From Eutreptiella sp. 'Long Island Sound 2002' (taxonomy: Eukaryota; Euglenozoa; Euglenophyceae; Eutreptiales; Eutreptiaceae): a stretch of DNA of 64,000 bases. Shown piece after piece: positions 10,201 through 22,730 of this stretch. Location of the stretch: positions 138,724,765 to 138,788,764 of the forward strand of contig OZ038378.1 in NCBI GenBank assembly GCA_964036045.1, read 5' to 3'. Position 1 is the stretch's first letter. Each line of letters opens with the position of its first letter. Both the position numbers and the translations under genes were made by a program. Below the pieces are notes generated by a model. It was not told the DNA's origin and made no database searches. It was given only the letters and a program-made list of their open reading frames with translations.

Positions 10201-13200
10201 AAGTTCGTAAGTGGCCCAAAAACGGAATAAAAATTTTTCCTAAAAGGGGGGTGCAGCCTCTTGAGATGCAATTGGGCCGGCTGTTAGGGATGTAGGGGTT
10301 GCAGCAGGTTTTATTGCGGTTTAGGGCCACTTACCAAAATGACCCAAATTGGTAAGTGCCCTCACGACGCAATACAAGTTTCCCAAAGGGGGGGTTGGTC
10401 CTCTTGAGATGCAATTGGGCCGGGTGTTAGGGTTGTAGTGGTTGCGGCAAGGTTTTATTGCGTTTTGGGGCCACTTACCAAAATGACCCAAATTGGTAAG
10501 TGGCCCAAAAATGCAATTAAAGATTCCCACAGGGGGGGTGGGGCCTCTTAAGATGGAATTGGGCCAACCGTTAGGGATGTATGGGTTTCAGCAAGGTTTT
10601 ATTGTGTTTTAGGGCCACTTACCAAAATGACCCAAATTTGTAAGTGACCCAAAAAAGCAATGAAAGTTTCCCAGGAGGGGGGGCGGGGCCTCTTGAGATG
10701 CAATTGGGTCGGCTGTTAGGGATCTAGTGGTTCCGGCAAGGTTTTATTATGTTTTAGGGCCACTTACCAAAATGACCCAAATTGTTAAGTAGCCCAAAAG
10801 CGCAATAAAAGTTTTCCAAAGGGGGGTGGGGCCTCTTGAGATGCAAGTGGGCCGACCGTTAGGTATGTAGGGGTTCCAGCAAGGTTTCATTGCGTTTTAG
10901 GGCCACTTACCAAAATGACCCAAATTGGTAAGTGTCCCAAAAACGACGAAGACTGCCAAAGGGGTGGAATTGGGCTCACCGTTAGGGTTTTAAGGGTTCC
11001 ACCAAGGTTTTATGTAGGGGTTGCAGCAGGTTTCATTGCGTTTCAGTGCCACTTATCAAAATGACCGAAATTGGTAAGTGGCCCAAAAACGCAATAAAAG
11101 ATTCCCAAAGGGGGGGTGGGGCCTCTTGATAGGCAAATGGGCTGACCGTTTGGGATTCAGGGGTTGCGGCAAGGTTTTATTGCGTTTTAGGGCCACTTAC
11201 CCAAATTGTTAACTAGCCCAAAAACGCAACAAAAGTTTTCCGAGGGGGGGTGGGGCCTCTTGAGATGCAAGTGGGCCGACCGTTAGGGATGTAGGGGTTC
11301 CAGCAACGCTTCTTTGCTTTTTAGGGCCACTTACCAAAATGAGCAAAATTGGTAAGTGGCCCAAAAACGCAATAAAAGACTCCCAAAGGGGTGGTGGGGC
11401 CTCTTCTGATGCAATTGGCCTCACCGTTAGGGTTGTAAGAGTGCCGGCAAGGTTTTATTACGTTTTAGGGCCACTTACCAAAATGACCCAAATCTGTAAG
11501 TGGCCCAAAAATGCAATAAAAGTTTTCCAAAGGGGTGACGGGGCCTCTTGAGACGCAAATGGGCCGACCGTTAGGGATGTAGGTGTTCTAGCAAGGTTTT
11601 ATTGCGCTTTAGGGCCACTTACCAAAATGACCCAAAATTGTAAGTGGCCCAAAAACGAAATAAACGTTTCTCAAAGGGGCGGTGGGGCCTCGTGAGATGC
11701 AATTGGGCCGACTGTTAGGGATCTAGGGGTTGCAGCAAGCTTTTATTGCGTTTTAGGGCCACCTACCAAAATGACCAAAATTGGTAAGTGGCCCAAAAAG
11801 GTGAAAAAACTTTGCAAAAGGGGGGACGGGCCCTCTTGAGATGCAATTGGTCCGACCGCTAGGAATGTATGGGGTCCGGCAAGGTTTTATTGCGGTTTAG
11901 GGCCACTTACAAAAATGACCCAAATTGGCAAGTGGCTCAAAAATGCAATAGAGGAGTCCCAAAGGGGGGGGTGGGGCCTCGTGGGAAGCAATAGGGCCGA
12001 CTGTTAAGGATGCATGGGTTCCGGCAAGGTTTTATTGTGTTTTAGGGCCACTTACCAAAATGACACCAATTGGTAAGTGCCCCATCAACGCAATAAGGTT
12101 TCCCAAAGGGGGGTGGGGCCTCTTGAGATGAAATCGGGTCGGCCGTTAGGGATGTAGGGATTGCAGCAGGTTTTATTGCGGTTTTGGGCCACTTACCAAA
12201 ATGACACCAATTGGTAAGTGCCCCAACAACGCAAGAAAAGTTTCCCAAAGGCGGGGTGCGGCCTCTTGAGATGCAATTGGGCCGGCTGGTAGGGATGTAG
12301 GGGTTGCAGCAAGGTTTTATTGCGTTTTAGGGCCACTTACCAAAATGACACACATTGGTAAGTGGCCCAAAAACGCGACATAAGTTTCTCAAAGGGGGGG
12401 TGGGGCCTCTTGACATGCAATTGGGCAAACTGTTGGGGATCTAGGGGTTGCATCAAGCTTTTATTGCGTTTTAGGGCCACTTAGCAAAATGATGCAAATT
12501 GGTAAGTGGCCCAAAAATGCAATAAAAGATTCACAAAGGGGGGTTGCTTCTCTTGAGATACAACTGGGCCGGCTGTTAGGGATGTAGGGGTTGCAGCAAG
12601 GTTTTATTGCGTTTCAGGGCCATTTCTCAGAATGACCCAAATTGGGAAGTGCCCCAAAAACGCAACAAAGGTTTCCCAAAGGGGGGGTTGGTCCTCTGGA
12701 GAAGCAATTGGGCCGGCTGTTACGGATGTAGGGGTTGCAGCAAGGTTTCATTGCGTTTTAGAGCCACTTACCAAAATGACCCACATTGGTAAGTGGCCCA
12801 AAAACGCAATAAAACTTTCTCAAAGGGGGGCAGGGGCCTCTTGAGATGCAATTTGGCCGACTGTTAGGGATCTAGGGGTTGCAGCAAGGTTTTATTGCGT
12901 TTTAGGGCCACTTACCAAAATGACCCAAATTGGTAAGTGGCCCAAAAATGTGATAAAAGGTTGCCAAAGGGGGGGCGGGGCCTCATGAGATGCAACTGCG
13001 CCAATTGATTGGGATGTAGGGGTTGCAGCAAGGTTTTATTGTGTTTATGGCCACTTACCAAAATGACCCAAATTGGTAAGTGACCCAAAAACGCAATAAA
13101 TAATTCCCAAAGGGGGGGTGGGGCCTCTTGAGATGCAATTGGGCCGACTGTTAGGGATGTATGGGTTCCGGCAAGGTTTTATTGTGTTTTGGGCCACTTA

Positions 13201-15280
13201 CCAGAATGACCCAAATTTGTAAGTGACCCAAAAACGCAATAGAAGTTTCCCAAATGGGGGATGGGGCCTCTTGAGATGCCATTCGGCCGGCCGCTAAGGA
13301 TGTAGTGGTTCCGGCAAGCTTTTATTGCGTTTTAGGTCCACTTACCAAAATGACCCAAATTGGTAAGTGGCCAAAAAACGCAATAAAAGATTTCCAAAAG
13401 GGGGGTGTGGCCTGTTGAGATGCAATTGGGCCGGCCTTTTGGGATGTAGGGGTTGCAGCAAGGTTTTATTGCGGTCTAGGGCGACTTACCAAAATGACCC
13501 AAATTGGTAAGTGCCCCAAGAACGCAATAAAAGTATCTGTAGGGGGGGTGGGGCCTCTTGATATGCAATTGGGCCGGCCGTTAGGGATGTAGGGGTTGCA
13601 GCAAGGTTTTTTTGCGTTTTAGGGCCACATACCAGAATGACCCAAATTGGTAAGTGCCCCAAAAACGCAATAAAAGTTTCCCAAAGGGGGGGTGGGGCCT
13701 CTTGAGATGCAATTGGGCCAAGCGTTAGGGATGTATGGGTTCCGGCAAGGTTTTATCGTGTTCTAGGGCCACTTACCAAAATGACCCAAATTGGTAAGGG
13801 GCCCAAAAACGCAATAAAAGTTTCCCAAAGTGTGGGTTGGTCCTCTTCAGATGCAACTGGGCCAACTGTTAGGGATGCAGGGGTTGCAGCAAGGTTTTAT
13901 TGTGTTTTAGGGTCACTTACCAAAATGACCCAAATTGGTAAGCGCCCCAAAAACACAATAAAAGTTTCCCAAAGGGGGGGTGGGGCCTCTTGAGATGCAA
14001 TTGAGCCGGCCATTAGGGATATAGGGGTTCCGGCAAGATTTTATTGTGTTTTAGGGCCACTTGAAAAAATGACCCAAATTAATAAGTGGCCCGAAAACGC
14101 AATAAAAGTTTCCCAAAGGGGGGGTCGGGCCTCTTGAGATGCCATTCGGCCGGCCGCTAAGGATGTAGTGCTTCCGGCACGCTTTTATTGCGTTTTAGGG
14201 CCACTTACCAAAATGACCCAAATTGGTAAATGGCCAAAAAACCCAATAAAAGATTTCCAAAAGGGGGGTGTGGCCTGTTGAGAGGCAATTTGGCCGACCT
14301 TTAGGGATGTAGGGGTTGCAGCAAGGTTTTATTGCGGTTTAGGGCGACTTACCAAAATGACCCAAAGTGGTAAGTGTCCCAAAAACGCAATAAAAGTTTC
14401 CCAAAGGGGGGGTGGGGCCTCTTGAGATGCAATGGGGCCAACCGTTAGGGATGTATGGGTTCCGGCAAGGTTTTATCGTGTTTTTGGGCCACTTACCAAA
14501 ATGACCCAAATTGGTAAGGGGCCCGAAAACGCAATAAAATTTTCCCAAAGGGGGGGTGGGGCCTCTTGAGATGCCATTCGGCCGGCCGCTAAGGATGTAG
14601 TGCTTCCGGCACGCTTTTATTGCGTTTTAGGCCCACTTACCAAAATGACCCAAATTGGGAAGTGGCCAAAAAACGCAATGAAAGATTTCGAAAAGGGGGC
14701 TGTGGCCTGTTGAGAGGCAATTGGGCCGACCTTTAGGGATGTAGGGGTTGCAGCAAGGCTTTATTGCGGTTTAGGGCGACTTACCAAAATGACCCAAATT
14801 GGTAAGTGCCCCAAAAAAACGCAATAAAAGTATCTGGAAGGGGGGGTGGGGCCTCTTGAGATGCAGTTGGGCCGGCCGTTAGGGATGTAGGGGTTGCAGC
14901 AAGGTTTTTTTGCGTTTTAGGGCCACATACCAAAATGACCCAAATTGGTAAGTGCCCCAAAAACGCAATAAAAGTTTCCCAAAGGGGGGGTGGGGCCTCT
15001 TGAGATGCAATTGGGCCAACCGTTAGGGATGTATGGGTTCAGGCAAGGTTTTATCGTGTTTTAGGGCCACTTACCAAAATGACCCAAATTGGTAAGTACC
15101 CCAAAAACGCAGTAAAAGTTTCCCAAAGGGGGGCTGGGGTCTCTTGAGATGCTATTGGGCCGGCTGTTAGTGATGTAGGGGTTCCGGCAAGGTTTTATTG
15201 CGTTTTAGGGCCACTTACCAAAATGATCCAAATTGGTAAGTGGCCCAAAAACCCAATAATTTTTTCCAAAGGCGGGGCGG

Positions 15281-18149
15281 GGCCTCTTGAGATGCAAATG
15301 GGCCGACCGTTAGGGATGTAGCGGTTCCAGCAAGGCTTTATTGCGTTTTAGGGCCAGTTACCAAAATGACCCAAATTCGTAAGTGGCCGAAGAACGCAAT
15401 AAAAGTTTCCCAAAGGGGAGTTGGAGACTGTTGAGATGCTATTGGGCCGGCCGTTACGGATGCATTGGTTCCGGCAAGGTTTTATTGCGTTTTAGGGCCA
15501 CTTACCAAAATGACCCAAATTGGTAAGTGGCCTAAAAACGGATCAAAGTTTTCCAAAAGGGGGGTGGGGCCTCTTGATATGCAATTGGGCCGGCCGTTAG
15601 GGATGTAGGGGTTCCAGCAAGGTTTTATTGCGTTTTAGGGCCAGTTACCAAAAGGACCCAAATTGGTAAGTGGCCCAAAAACGCAATTTTTTTTTCCAAA
15701 GGGGGGGCGGGGCCTCTTGAGATGCAAATGGGCGGACCGTTAGGGATGTAGGGGTTCCAACAAGGCTTTATTGCGTTTTAGGGCCACTTACCAAAATGAC
15801 CCAAATTGGTAAGTGGCCCAAAAACGCAATAAAAGTTTCCCAAAGGGGAGGTGGAGCCTGTTGGGATGCTATTGGGCCGGCCATTACAGATGTATTGGTT
15901 CTGGCAAGGTTTTATTGCGTTTTAGGGCCACTTACCAAAATGACCCAAATTGGTAAGTGGCCCAAAAACGGATCAAGGTTTTCCAAAAGGGGGGTGGGGC
16001 CTCTTGATATGCAATTGCGCCGACCGTTGGGGACGTAGGGGTTCCAGCAAGGTCGTATTGCGTTTTAGGGCCACTTACCAAAATGACCCAAATTGGTAAG
16101 TGCCCAAAAACGCAATAAAAGATTCCCAAAAGGGTGGTGGTGCCTCTTGCAATGCCATTTGGCCGGCTGTTAGGGATGTAGAGGTTCCGGCAAGGTTTCA
16201 TTGCGTTAGAGGGCCACTTACCAAAATGACAATTGGGACGGCAGGTAGGGATGCAGGGATTGCAGCAAGGCTTTATTGCGTTTTAGGGCCACTTACCAAA
16301 ATGACCCAAATTGGTAAGTGGTCCAAAAACGTAATAAAAGTTTCCCAAAGGGGAGGTGGAGACTGTTGAGATGCTATTGGGCCGGCCGTTACGGATGTAT
16401 TGGTTCCGGCAAGGTTTTATTGCGTTTTAGGGCCACTTACCAAAATGACCCAAATTGGTAAGTGGCCCAAAAACGCAACAAAAGTTTCCGAAAGGGGAGG
16501 TGGAGCCTGTTGAGATGCTATTGGGCCGGCCGTTACGGATGTATTGGTTCCGGCAAGGTTTTATTGCGTTTTGGGGCCACTTACCAAAATAACCCAAATT
16601 GGTAAGTGGCCCAAAAACGGATTAAAGTTTTCCAAAAGGGGGGTGGGGCCTCTTGATATGCAATTGGGCCGGCCGTTAGGGATGTAGGGGTTCCAGCAAG
16701 GTTTTATTGCGTTTTAGGGCCAGTTACCAAAAGGACCCAAATTGGTAAGTGGCCCAAAAACGCAATTTTTTTTTCCAAAGGGGGGGCGGGGCCTCTTGAG
16801 ATGCAAATGGGCCGACCGTTAGGGATGTAGCGGTTCCAGCAAGGCTTTATTGCGTTTTAGGGCCAGTTACCAAAATGACCCAAATTCGTAAGTGGCCGAA
16901 GAACGCAATAAAAGTTTCCCAAAGGGGAGTTGGAGACTGTTGAGATGCTATTGGGCCGGCCGTTACGGATGCATTGGTTCCGGCAAGGTTTTATTGCGTT
17001 TTAGGGCCACTTACCAAAATGACCCAAATTGGTAAGTGGCCTAAAAACGGATCAAAGTTTTCCAAAAGGGGGGTGGGGCCTCTTGATATGCAATTGGGCC
17101 GGCCGTTAGGGATGTAGGGGTTCCAGCAAGGTTTTATTGCGTTTTAGGGCCAGTTACCAAAAGGACCCAAATTGGTAAGTGGCCCAAAAACGCAATTTTT
17201 TTTTCCAAAGGGGGGGCGGGGCCTCTTGAGATGCAAATGGGCGGACCGTTAGGGATGTAGGGGTTCCAACAAGGCTTTATTGCGTTTTAGGGCCACTTAC
17301 CAAAATGACCCAAATTGGTAAGTGGCCCAAAAACGCAATAAAAGTTTCCCAAAGGGGAGGTGGAGCCTGTTGGGATGCTATTGGGCCGGCCATTACAGAT
17401 GTATTGGTTCTGGCAAGGTTTTATTGCGTTTTAGGGCCACTTACCAAAATGACCCAAATTGGTAAGTGGCCCAAAAACGGATCAAGGTTTTCCAAAAGGG
17501 GGGTGGGGCCTCTTGATATGCAATTGCGCCGACCGTTGGGGACGTAGGGGTTCCAGCAAGGTCGTATTGCGTTTTAGGGCCACTTACCAAAATGACCCAA
17601 ATTGGTAAGTGCCCAAAAACGCAATAAAAGATTCCCAAAAGGGTGGTGGTGCCTCTTGCAATGCCATTTGGCCGGCTGTTAGGGATGTAGAGGTTCCGGC
17701 AAGGTTTCATTGCGTTAGAGGGCCACTTACCAAAATGACAATTGGGACGGCAGGTAGGGATGCAGGGATTGCAGCAAGGCTTTATTGCGTTTTAGGGCCA
17801 CTTACCAAAATGACCCAAATTGGTAAGTGGTCCAAAAACGTAATAAAAGTTTCCCAAAGGGGAGGTGGAGACTGTTGAGATGCTATTGGGCCGGCCGTTA
17901 CGGATGTATTGGTTCCGGCAAGGTTTTATTGCGTTTTAGGGCCACTTACCAAAATGACCCAAATTGGTAAGTGGCCCAAAAACGCAACAAAAGTTTCCGA
18001 AAGGGGAGGTGGAGCCTGTTGAGATGCTATTGGGCCGGCCGTTACGGATGTATTGGTTCCGGCAAGGTTTTATTGCGTTTTGGGGCCACTTACCAAAATG
18101 ACCCAAATTGGTAAGTGGCCCAAAAACGGATTAAAGTTTTCCAAAAGGG
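15281..18149 (+). repeat. Higher-order duplication, period 1,509 bp
   Basis: The segment about 15281-16640 recurs almost exactly at about 16790-18149 (offset 1,509 bp), including diagnostic irregularities such as an A-to-T run variant and the truncated hairpin with AATTGGGACGGCAGG (16231 and 17740). One visible difference is AATAACCC versus AATGACCC near 16590/18099. A shorter related copy (about 15545-15720) matches 16624-16800 with offset about 1,079 bp. Near identity against divergent neighbours implies recent unequal exchange, or an assembly artefact. Confidence 0.9.
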
Positions 18150-21100
18150 GGCTGGGGCCTCTCGATATGCAATTGCGCCAACCGTTAGGGACGTAGGGGT
18201 TCCACCAAGGTTTTATTGCGTTTTAGGGCCAGTTACCAAAATGACCCAAATTGGTAAGTGGCCCAAAAACGCAATAAAAGCTTCCCAAAGGGGTGGTGGA
18301 GCCTGTTGAGATGCTATTGGGCCGGCCGTTACGGATGTATTGGTTCCGGCAAGGTTTTATTGCGTTTTGGGGCCACTTACCAAAATGACCCAAATTGGTA
18401 AGTGGCCCAAAAACGGATTAAAGTTTTCCAAAAGGGGACTGGGGCCTCTCGATATGCAATTGCGCCGACCGTTAGGGACGTAGGGGTTCCACCAAGGTTT
18501 TATTGCGTTTTAGGGCCATTTACCAAAATGACCCAGATTGGTAAGTGCCCAAAAACGCAATAAAAGATTCCGAAAGGGGTGGTGGAGCCCCTTGCAATGC
18601 CATTTGGCCGGGCGTTAGGGATGTATGGGTTCCGGCAAGGTTTGATTGCGTTTTGGGGCCACTTACCAAAAGGACCCAAATAGGTAAGTGACCCAACAAC
18701 GCAATGAAAGTTTCCCAAAGGGGGTGTCGGGCCTCTTGAGATGCAATTGGGCCGGCTGCTAGGGATGTAGTGGTTCCGGCAAGAGTTTATTGCATTTTAG
18801 GGCCACTTACCAAAAGGACCCAAATTGGTAAGTACCCCAAAAACGCAATAAAATTTTCCCAAAGGGGGGGTGGGGCCTCTTGAGATGCTATTGGGCTGGC
18901 TGCTAGGGATGTAGTGGTTCCGGCAAGGTTTTATTGCAGTTTAGGGCCACTTACCAAAATGACCCAAATTGGTAAGTACCCCAAAAACGCAATAAAATTT
19001 TCCCAAAGGGGGGGTGGGGCCTCTTGAGATGCTATTGGGCCGGCTGTTAGGGATGTAGGAGTTCCGACAAGGTTTAATTGCGTTTTACGGCCACCTACCA
19101 AAATGACCCAAATTGGTAAGTGCCCCAAAAAAGTAATAAAGTTTCCTATAGGGGGGATGGGGCCTCTTGAGATGCAATTGGGCCGGCCGGTAGGGATGTA
19201 GTGGTTCCAGCAAGGTTTCATTGCGTTTTAGGGCCACTTACCAAAATGACCCAAGTTGGTAAGTGGCCCAAAAACGGATCAAAGTTTTTCCAAAAGGGGG
19301 GTGGGGTCTCCGGAGGTGCAATGGGGCCGACCGTAAGGGATGTATGGGTTCCGGCAAGGTTTTATTGCGTTTTAGGGCCAATTACCAAAATGACCCAAAT
19401 TGGTAAGTGCCCCAAAAACGCAATAAGGTTTCCCAAAGGGGGGATGGGGACTCTTGAGATGCAATAGGGCCGACCGTTAGGGATGTATGGGTTCCAGCAA
19501 GGTTTTATTGCCTTTTAGGGCCACTTGACAAAATGACCGAAAATTGGTAAGTGCCCCAAAAACGCAATAAGATTCCCAAAGGGGGGATGGGGGCTCTTGC
19601 AATGCAACTGGGCCGGCCGTTAGGGATGTATGGGTTCCAGCAAGGTTTTGTTGCGTTTTAGGGCCACTTACCAAAATGACCCAAATTGGTAAGTGGCCTG
19701 AAAAGGCAATAAAAGTTTTCCAAAAGGGGGGATGGGGACTCTTGCGATGCAATTGGGCCAGCCGTTGGGGATGTATTGGTTCCGGCAAGGTTTTATTGCG
19801 TTTTAGGGCCACTTACTAAAATGACGCAAATTGGAAATTGGCCCAAACACGGAATTAGGTTTCCCAAAAGGGCGATGGAGCCCCTTAGAATGCCATTTGG
19901 CAGGCTGTTAGGGATGTAGATGTTCTGGCAAGGTTTTATTGCCCTTTAGGGCCACTTACCAAAATGAGCCAAATTCGTAAGTGGCCCAAAAACGCAATAA
20001 AAGTTTTCCAAAAGAGGGCTGGGGCCTCTTGAGATGCAATTGGGCCGGCCGTTAGGGATGTATGGGTTCCGGCAAGGTTTTATTGCGTTTTAGGTGCACC
20101 TACCAAAATGACCCAAATTGGTAAGTGGCCCAAAAAGGCAATAACAGTTTTTCAAAAGGGGGCATGGGGACTCTTGCGATGCAATTGGGCCAGCCGTTGG
20201 GGATGCAGTGGTTCCGGCAAGGTTTTACTGCGTTTTAGGGCCACTTACCAAAATGACCAAAATTGGTAAGTGGCCCAAAAACGCAATAAAAATTTTCCGA
20301 AAGGGGGGTGGGGCCTCTTGAGATGCAATTGGGCCGGGCGTTAGGGATGTAGGGGTTCCGACAAGGGTTTATTGCGTTTTGGGGCCACTTACCAAAATGA
20401 GCCAAATTCGTAAGTGGCCCAAAAACGCAATAACGCTTTCTCAAAGGGGGGTCGGGCCTCTTGAGATGGAATTGAGCCGGCTGTTAGGGATGTAGGGGTT
20501 CCAGCAAGGTTTTATTTCATGTTAGAGCCCTTTAGCAAAATGACCCAAATTGGTTAGTGGCCCAAAAACGCAATAAGATTTCCCAAAGGGGGGATGGGGC
20601 CTCTTGAGATGCAATTGGGCCGGCTGTTAGTGATGTAGTGGTTCCAGCAAGGTTTTATTGCGTTTTAGGGCCACTTACCAAAATGACCCAAATTGGTAAG
20701 TGGCCCAAAAACGCAATAAAGTTTCCCAAAGGGGCAATGGGCCCTCCTGAGATGCAACTGAGCCGGCTGTTAGTGATGTAGTGGTTCCAGCAAGGTTTTA
20801 TTGCGTTTTAGGGCCACTTACCAAAATGACCCAAATTGGTAAGTGGCCCAAAAATGCAATAAAGATTCCCAAAGGGGGGCTGGGGCCTCTTGAGATGCAA
20901 TGGAGCCGGCCGTTAGGGATGTAGTGATTCCGGCTGAGTTTTACTGTGTTTTAGGGCCACTTGCCAAAATGACCCAAAATGGTAAGTGCCCCAAAAACGC
21001 AATAAGGTTTCCCAAAGGGGGTATGGGGGCTCTTGCAATGCAATTGGGCCGGCCTTTAGGGATGTAGGGGTTCCAACAAGGTTTTATTGCGTTTTAGGTG

Positions 21101-22419
21101 CACTTACCAAAATGACCCAAATTGGTAAGTGGCCCAAAAACGCAATAAGATTCCCAAAGAGGGGATGGGGGCTCTTGCAATGCAATTGGGCCGGCCGTTA
21201 GGGATGTATGGGTTCCGGCAAGGTTCCATTGCGATTTACCAAAATGAGCCAAATTGGTAAGTGGCCCGAAAAGGAAATAAATGTTTTCCAAAAGGGGGGA
21301 TGGGGACTCTTGCGATGCAATTGGGCCAGCCGTTGGGGATGTAGTGGCTCCGGCAAGGTTTTATTGCGTTTTAGGGCCACTTACCAAAATAACCCAAATT
21401 GGTAAGTGGCCCAAAAATGCAATAAAGGTTTTCCAAAATGGGGGGTGGGGCCTCTTGAGATGCAATTGGGCCGGGCGTTAGGGATGTAGTGGTTCCGGCA
21501 AGGTTTTATTGCATTTTAGGGCCACTTACCAAAGGTGACCCAAATTGGTAAGTGGCCCAAAAACGCAATAACGGTTTCTCAAAGGGGGGGTCGGGCCTCT
21601 TGAGATGCAATTGGGCCGGCTGTTAGGGATGTAGAGGTTCCGGCAACGTTTTATTGCCCTCAAGGGCCACTTACCAAAATGATCCAAATTGGTAAGTGGC
21701 CCAAAAATGCAATATAAGTTTTCCATAAGGGGGGATGGGGGCTCTTGCAATGCAATTGGGCCAGCCGTTAGGGATGTATGGTTTCCGGCAAGGCTTTATT
21801 GCGTTTTAGGTGCACTTGCCAAAATGACCCAAATTGGTAAGTGGCCGGTAAAAACAATAAAAATGCTCAAAGGGGGGTTCGGACCTCTTGAGATGCAATT
21901 GGGCCGGCTGTTAGGGATGTAGAGGTTGCAGGGAGGGTTTTTTTCGTGTTAGGGCCACTTACGCAAATGACCCAAATTGGTAAGAGGCCCAAAAACGAAA
22001 TAAGGTTTCCCAAAGGGGCGATGGGCCCTCTTGCAATGCAAATGGGCCGGCCCATAGGAATGTAGTGGTTCCGGCAAGGTTTTATTGCATTTTAGGGCCA
22101 CTTACCAAAATGACCCACATTGGCAGGTGGCCCAAAAAACGCAATAACGGCTTCTCAAAGGAGGGGCCGGGCCTCTTGAGATGCAATTGGGCCAGCTGTT
22201 AGGGATGTAGGGGTTCCAGCTAGGTTTTATAGCGTTTTAGGGCCATTTACCAAAATGACCAAAATTGGTAAGTGGCCCAAAAACGCAATAACGGTTTCTC
22301 AAAGGCGGGGTCGGGCCTCTTTAGATGCAATTGGGCCAGCTGTTAGGGATGTAGGGGTTCCAGCTAGGTTTTATAGCGTTTTAGGGCCACTTACCAAAAT
22401 GACCAAAATTGGTAAGCGG

Positions 22420-22427
22420 CCCAAAAA
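22420..22427 (+). repeat. Target site duplication, left copy (8 bp)
   Basis: CCCAAAAA immediately precedes the CAGGG terminus of the hAT-like element; it pairs with CCCAGAAA at 24506-24513 (7 of 8 identical). The intact satellite reads GGCCCAAAAACGCAATAAA at this point, so this is a genuine interruption of the right hairpin arm. Confidence 0.8.
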
Positions 22428-22730
22428 CAGGGCTGTCCTTAACGCAAAAGAAAAAAATCCCGTCCAGAACGGGGTAATTTCAAAAGAGCCCGCGGACAGT
22501 ACATGTCTTCACCCCGGTGTTCCCAATTGTTCAACCATGAGTCCCTAGCCCCAAATTGGTCTCAGCACACACCCATATGATCCTAGCCCCACATGTGTTG
22601 CATGACCCTACCCAACACCCTGCACAATTCAAGATGAACAAGAGCAATACTTTTTTTGATCAAATACATTCATGTAGCGTTCGACCACCCGAATGTTCCA
22701 TCGCCGGTGGCACAGCTCGAAACAAACTCC

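Larger units (their letters stand above)
7216..22427 (+). repeat. Main hairpin satellite array, about 105 monomers of about 144 bp
   Basis: Each monomer consists of a left arm (TTTTATTGCG + TTTTAGGGCCACTTACCAA), an 11-nt loop near AATGACCCAAA, a right arm (TTGGTAAGTGGCCC + AAAAACGCAATAAAA), and a spacer of about 75 bp with GGGGGGTGGGGCCTCTTG, AGATGCAATTGGGCC and GTTAGGGATGTAGGGGTT. The right arm is the reverse complement of the left with typically one mismatch, so every monomer can form a hairpin of about 29 bp. Monomers diverge by point changes, small indels and G-run length. Spacer variants cluster regionally: GGGGTTGCAGCAAGG dominates about 12-15 kb, TTCCGGCAAGG elsewhere. Many short ORFs appear on both strands because the arms are self-complementary; they are not genes. 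Confidence 0.95.

Noticed and set aside
7216-22427. CRISPR-like array (regular repeats with spacers)
   Set aside because: The repeats are 144-bp tandem monomers without unique spacers, in a eukaryotic context with no cas-like genes.
7216-22427. Telomeric repeat because of TTTTAGGG and GTTAGGG words
   Set aside because: These words occur once per 144-bp monomer and never as short tandem copies, so this is not a telomere tract.
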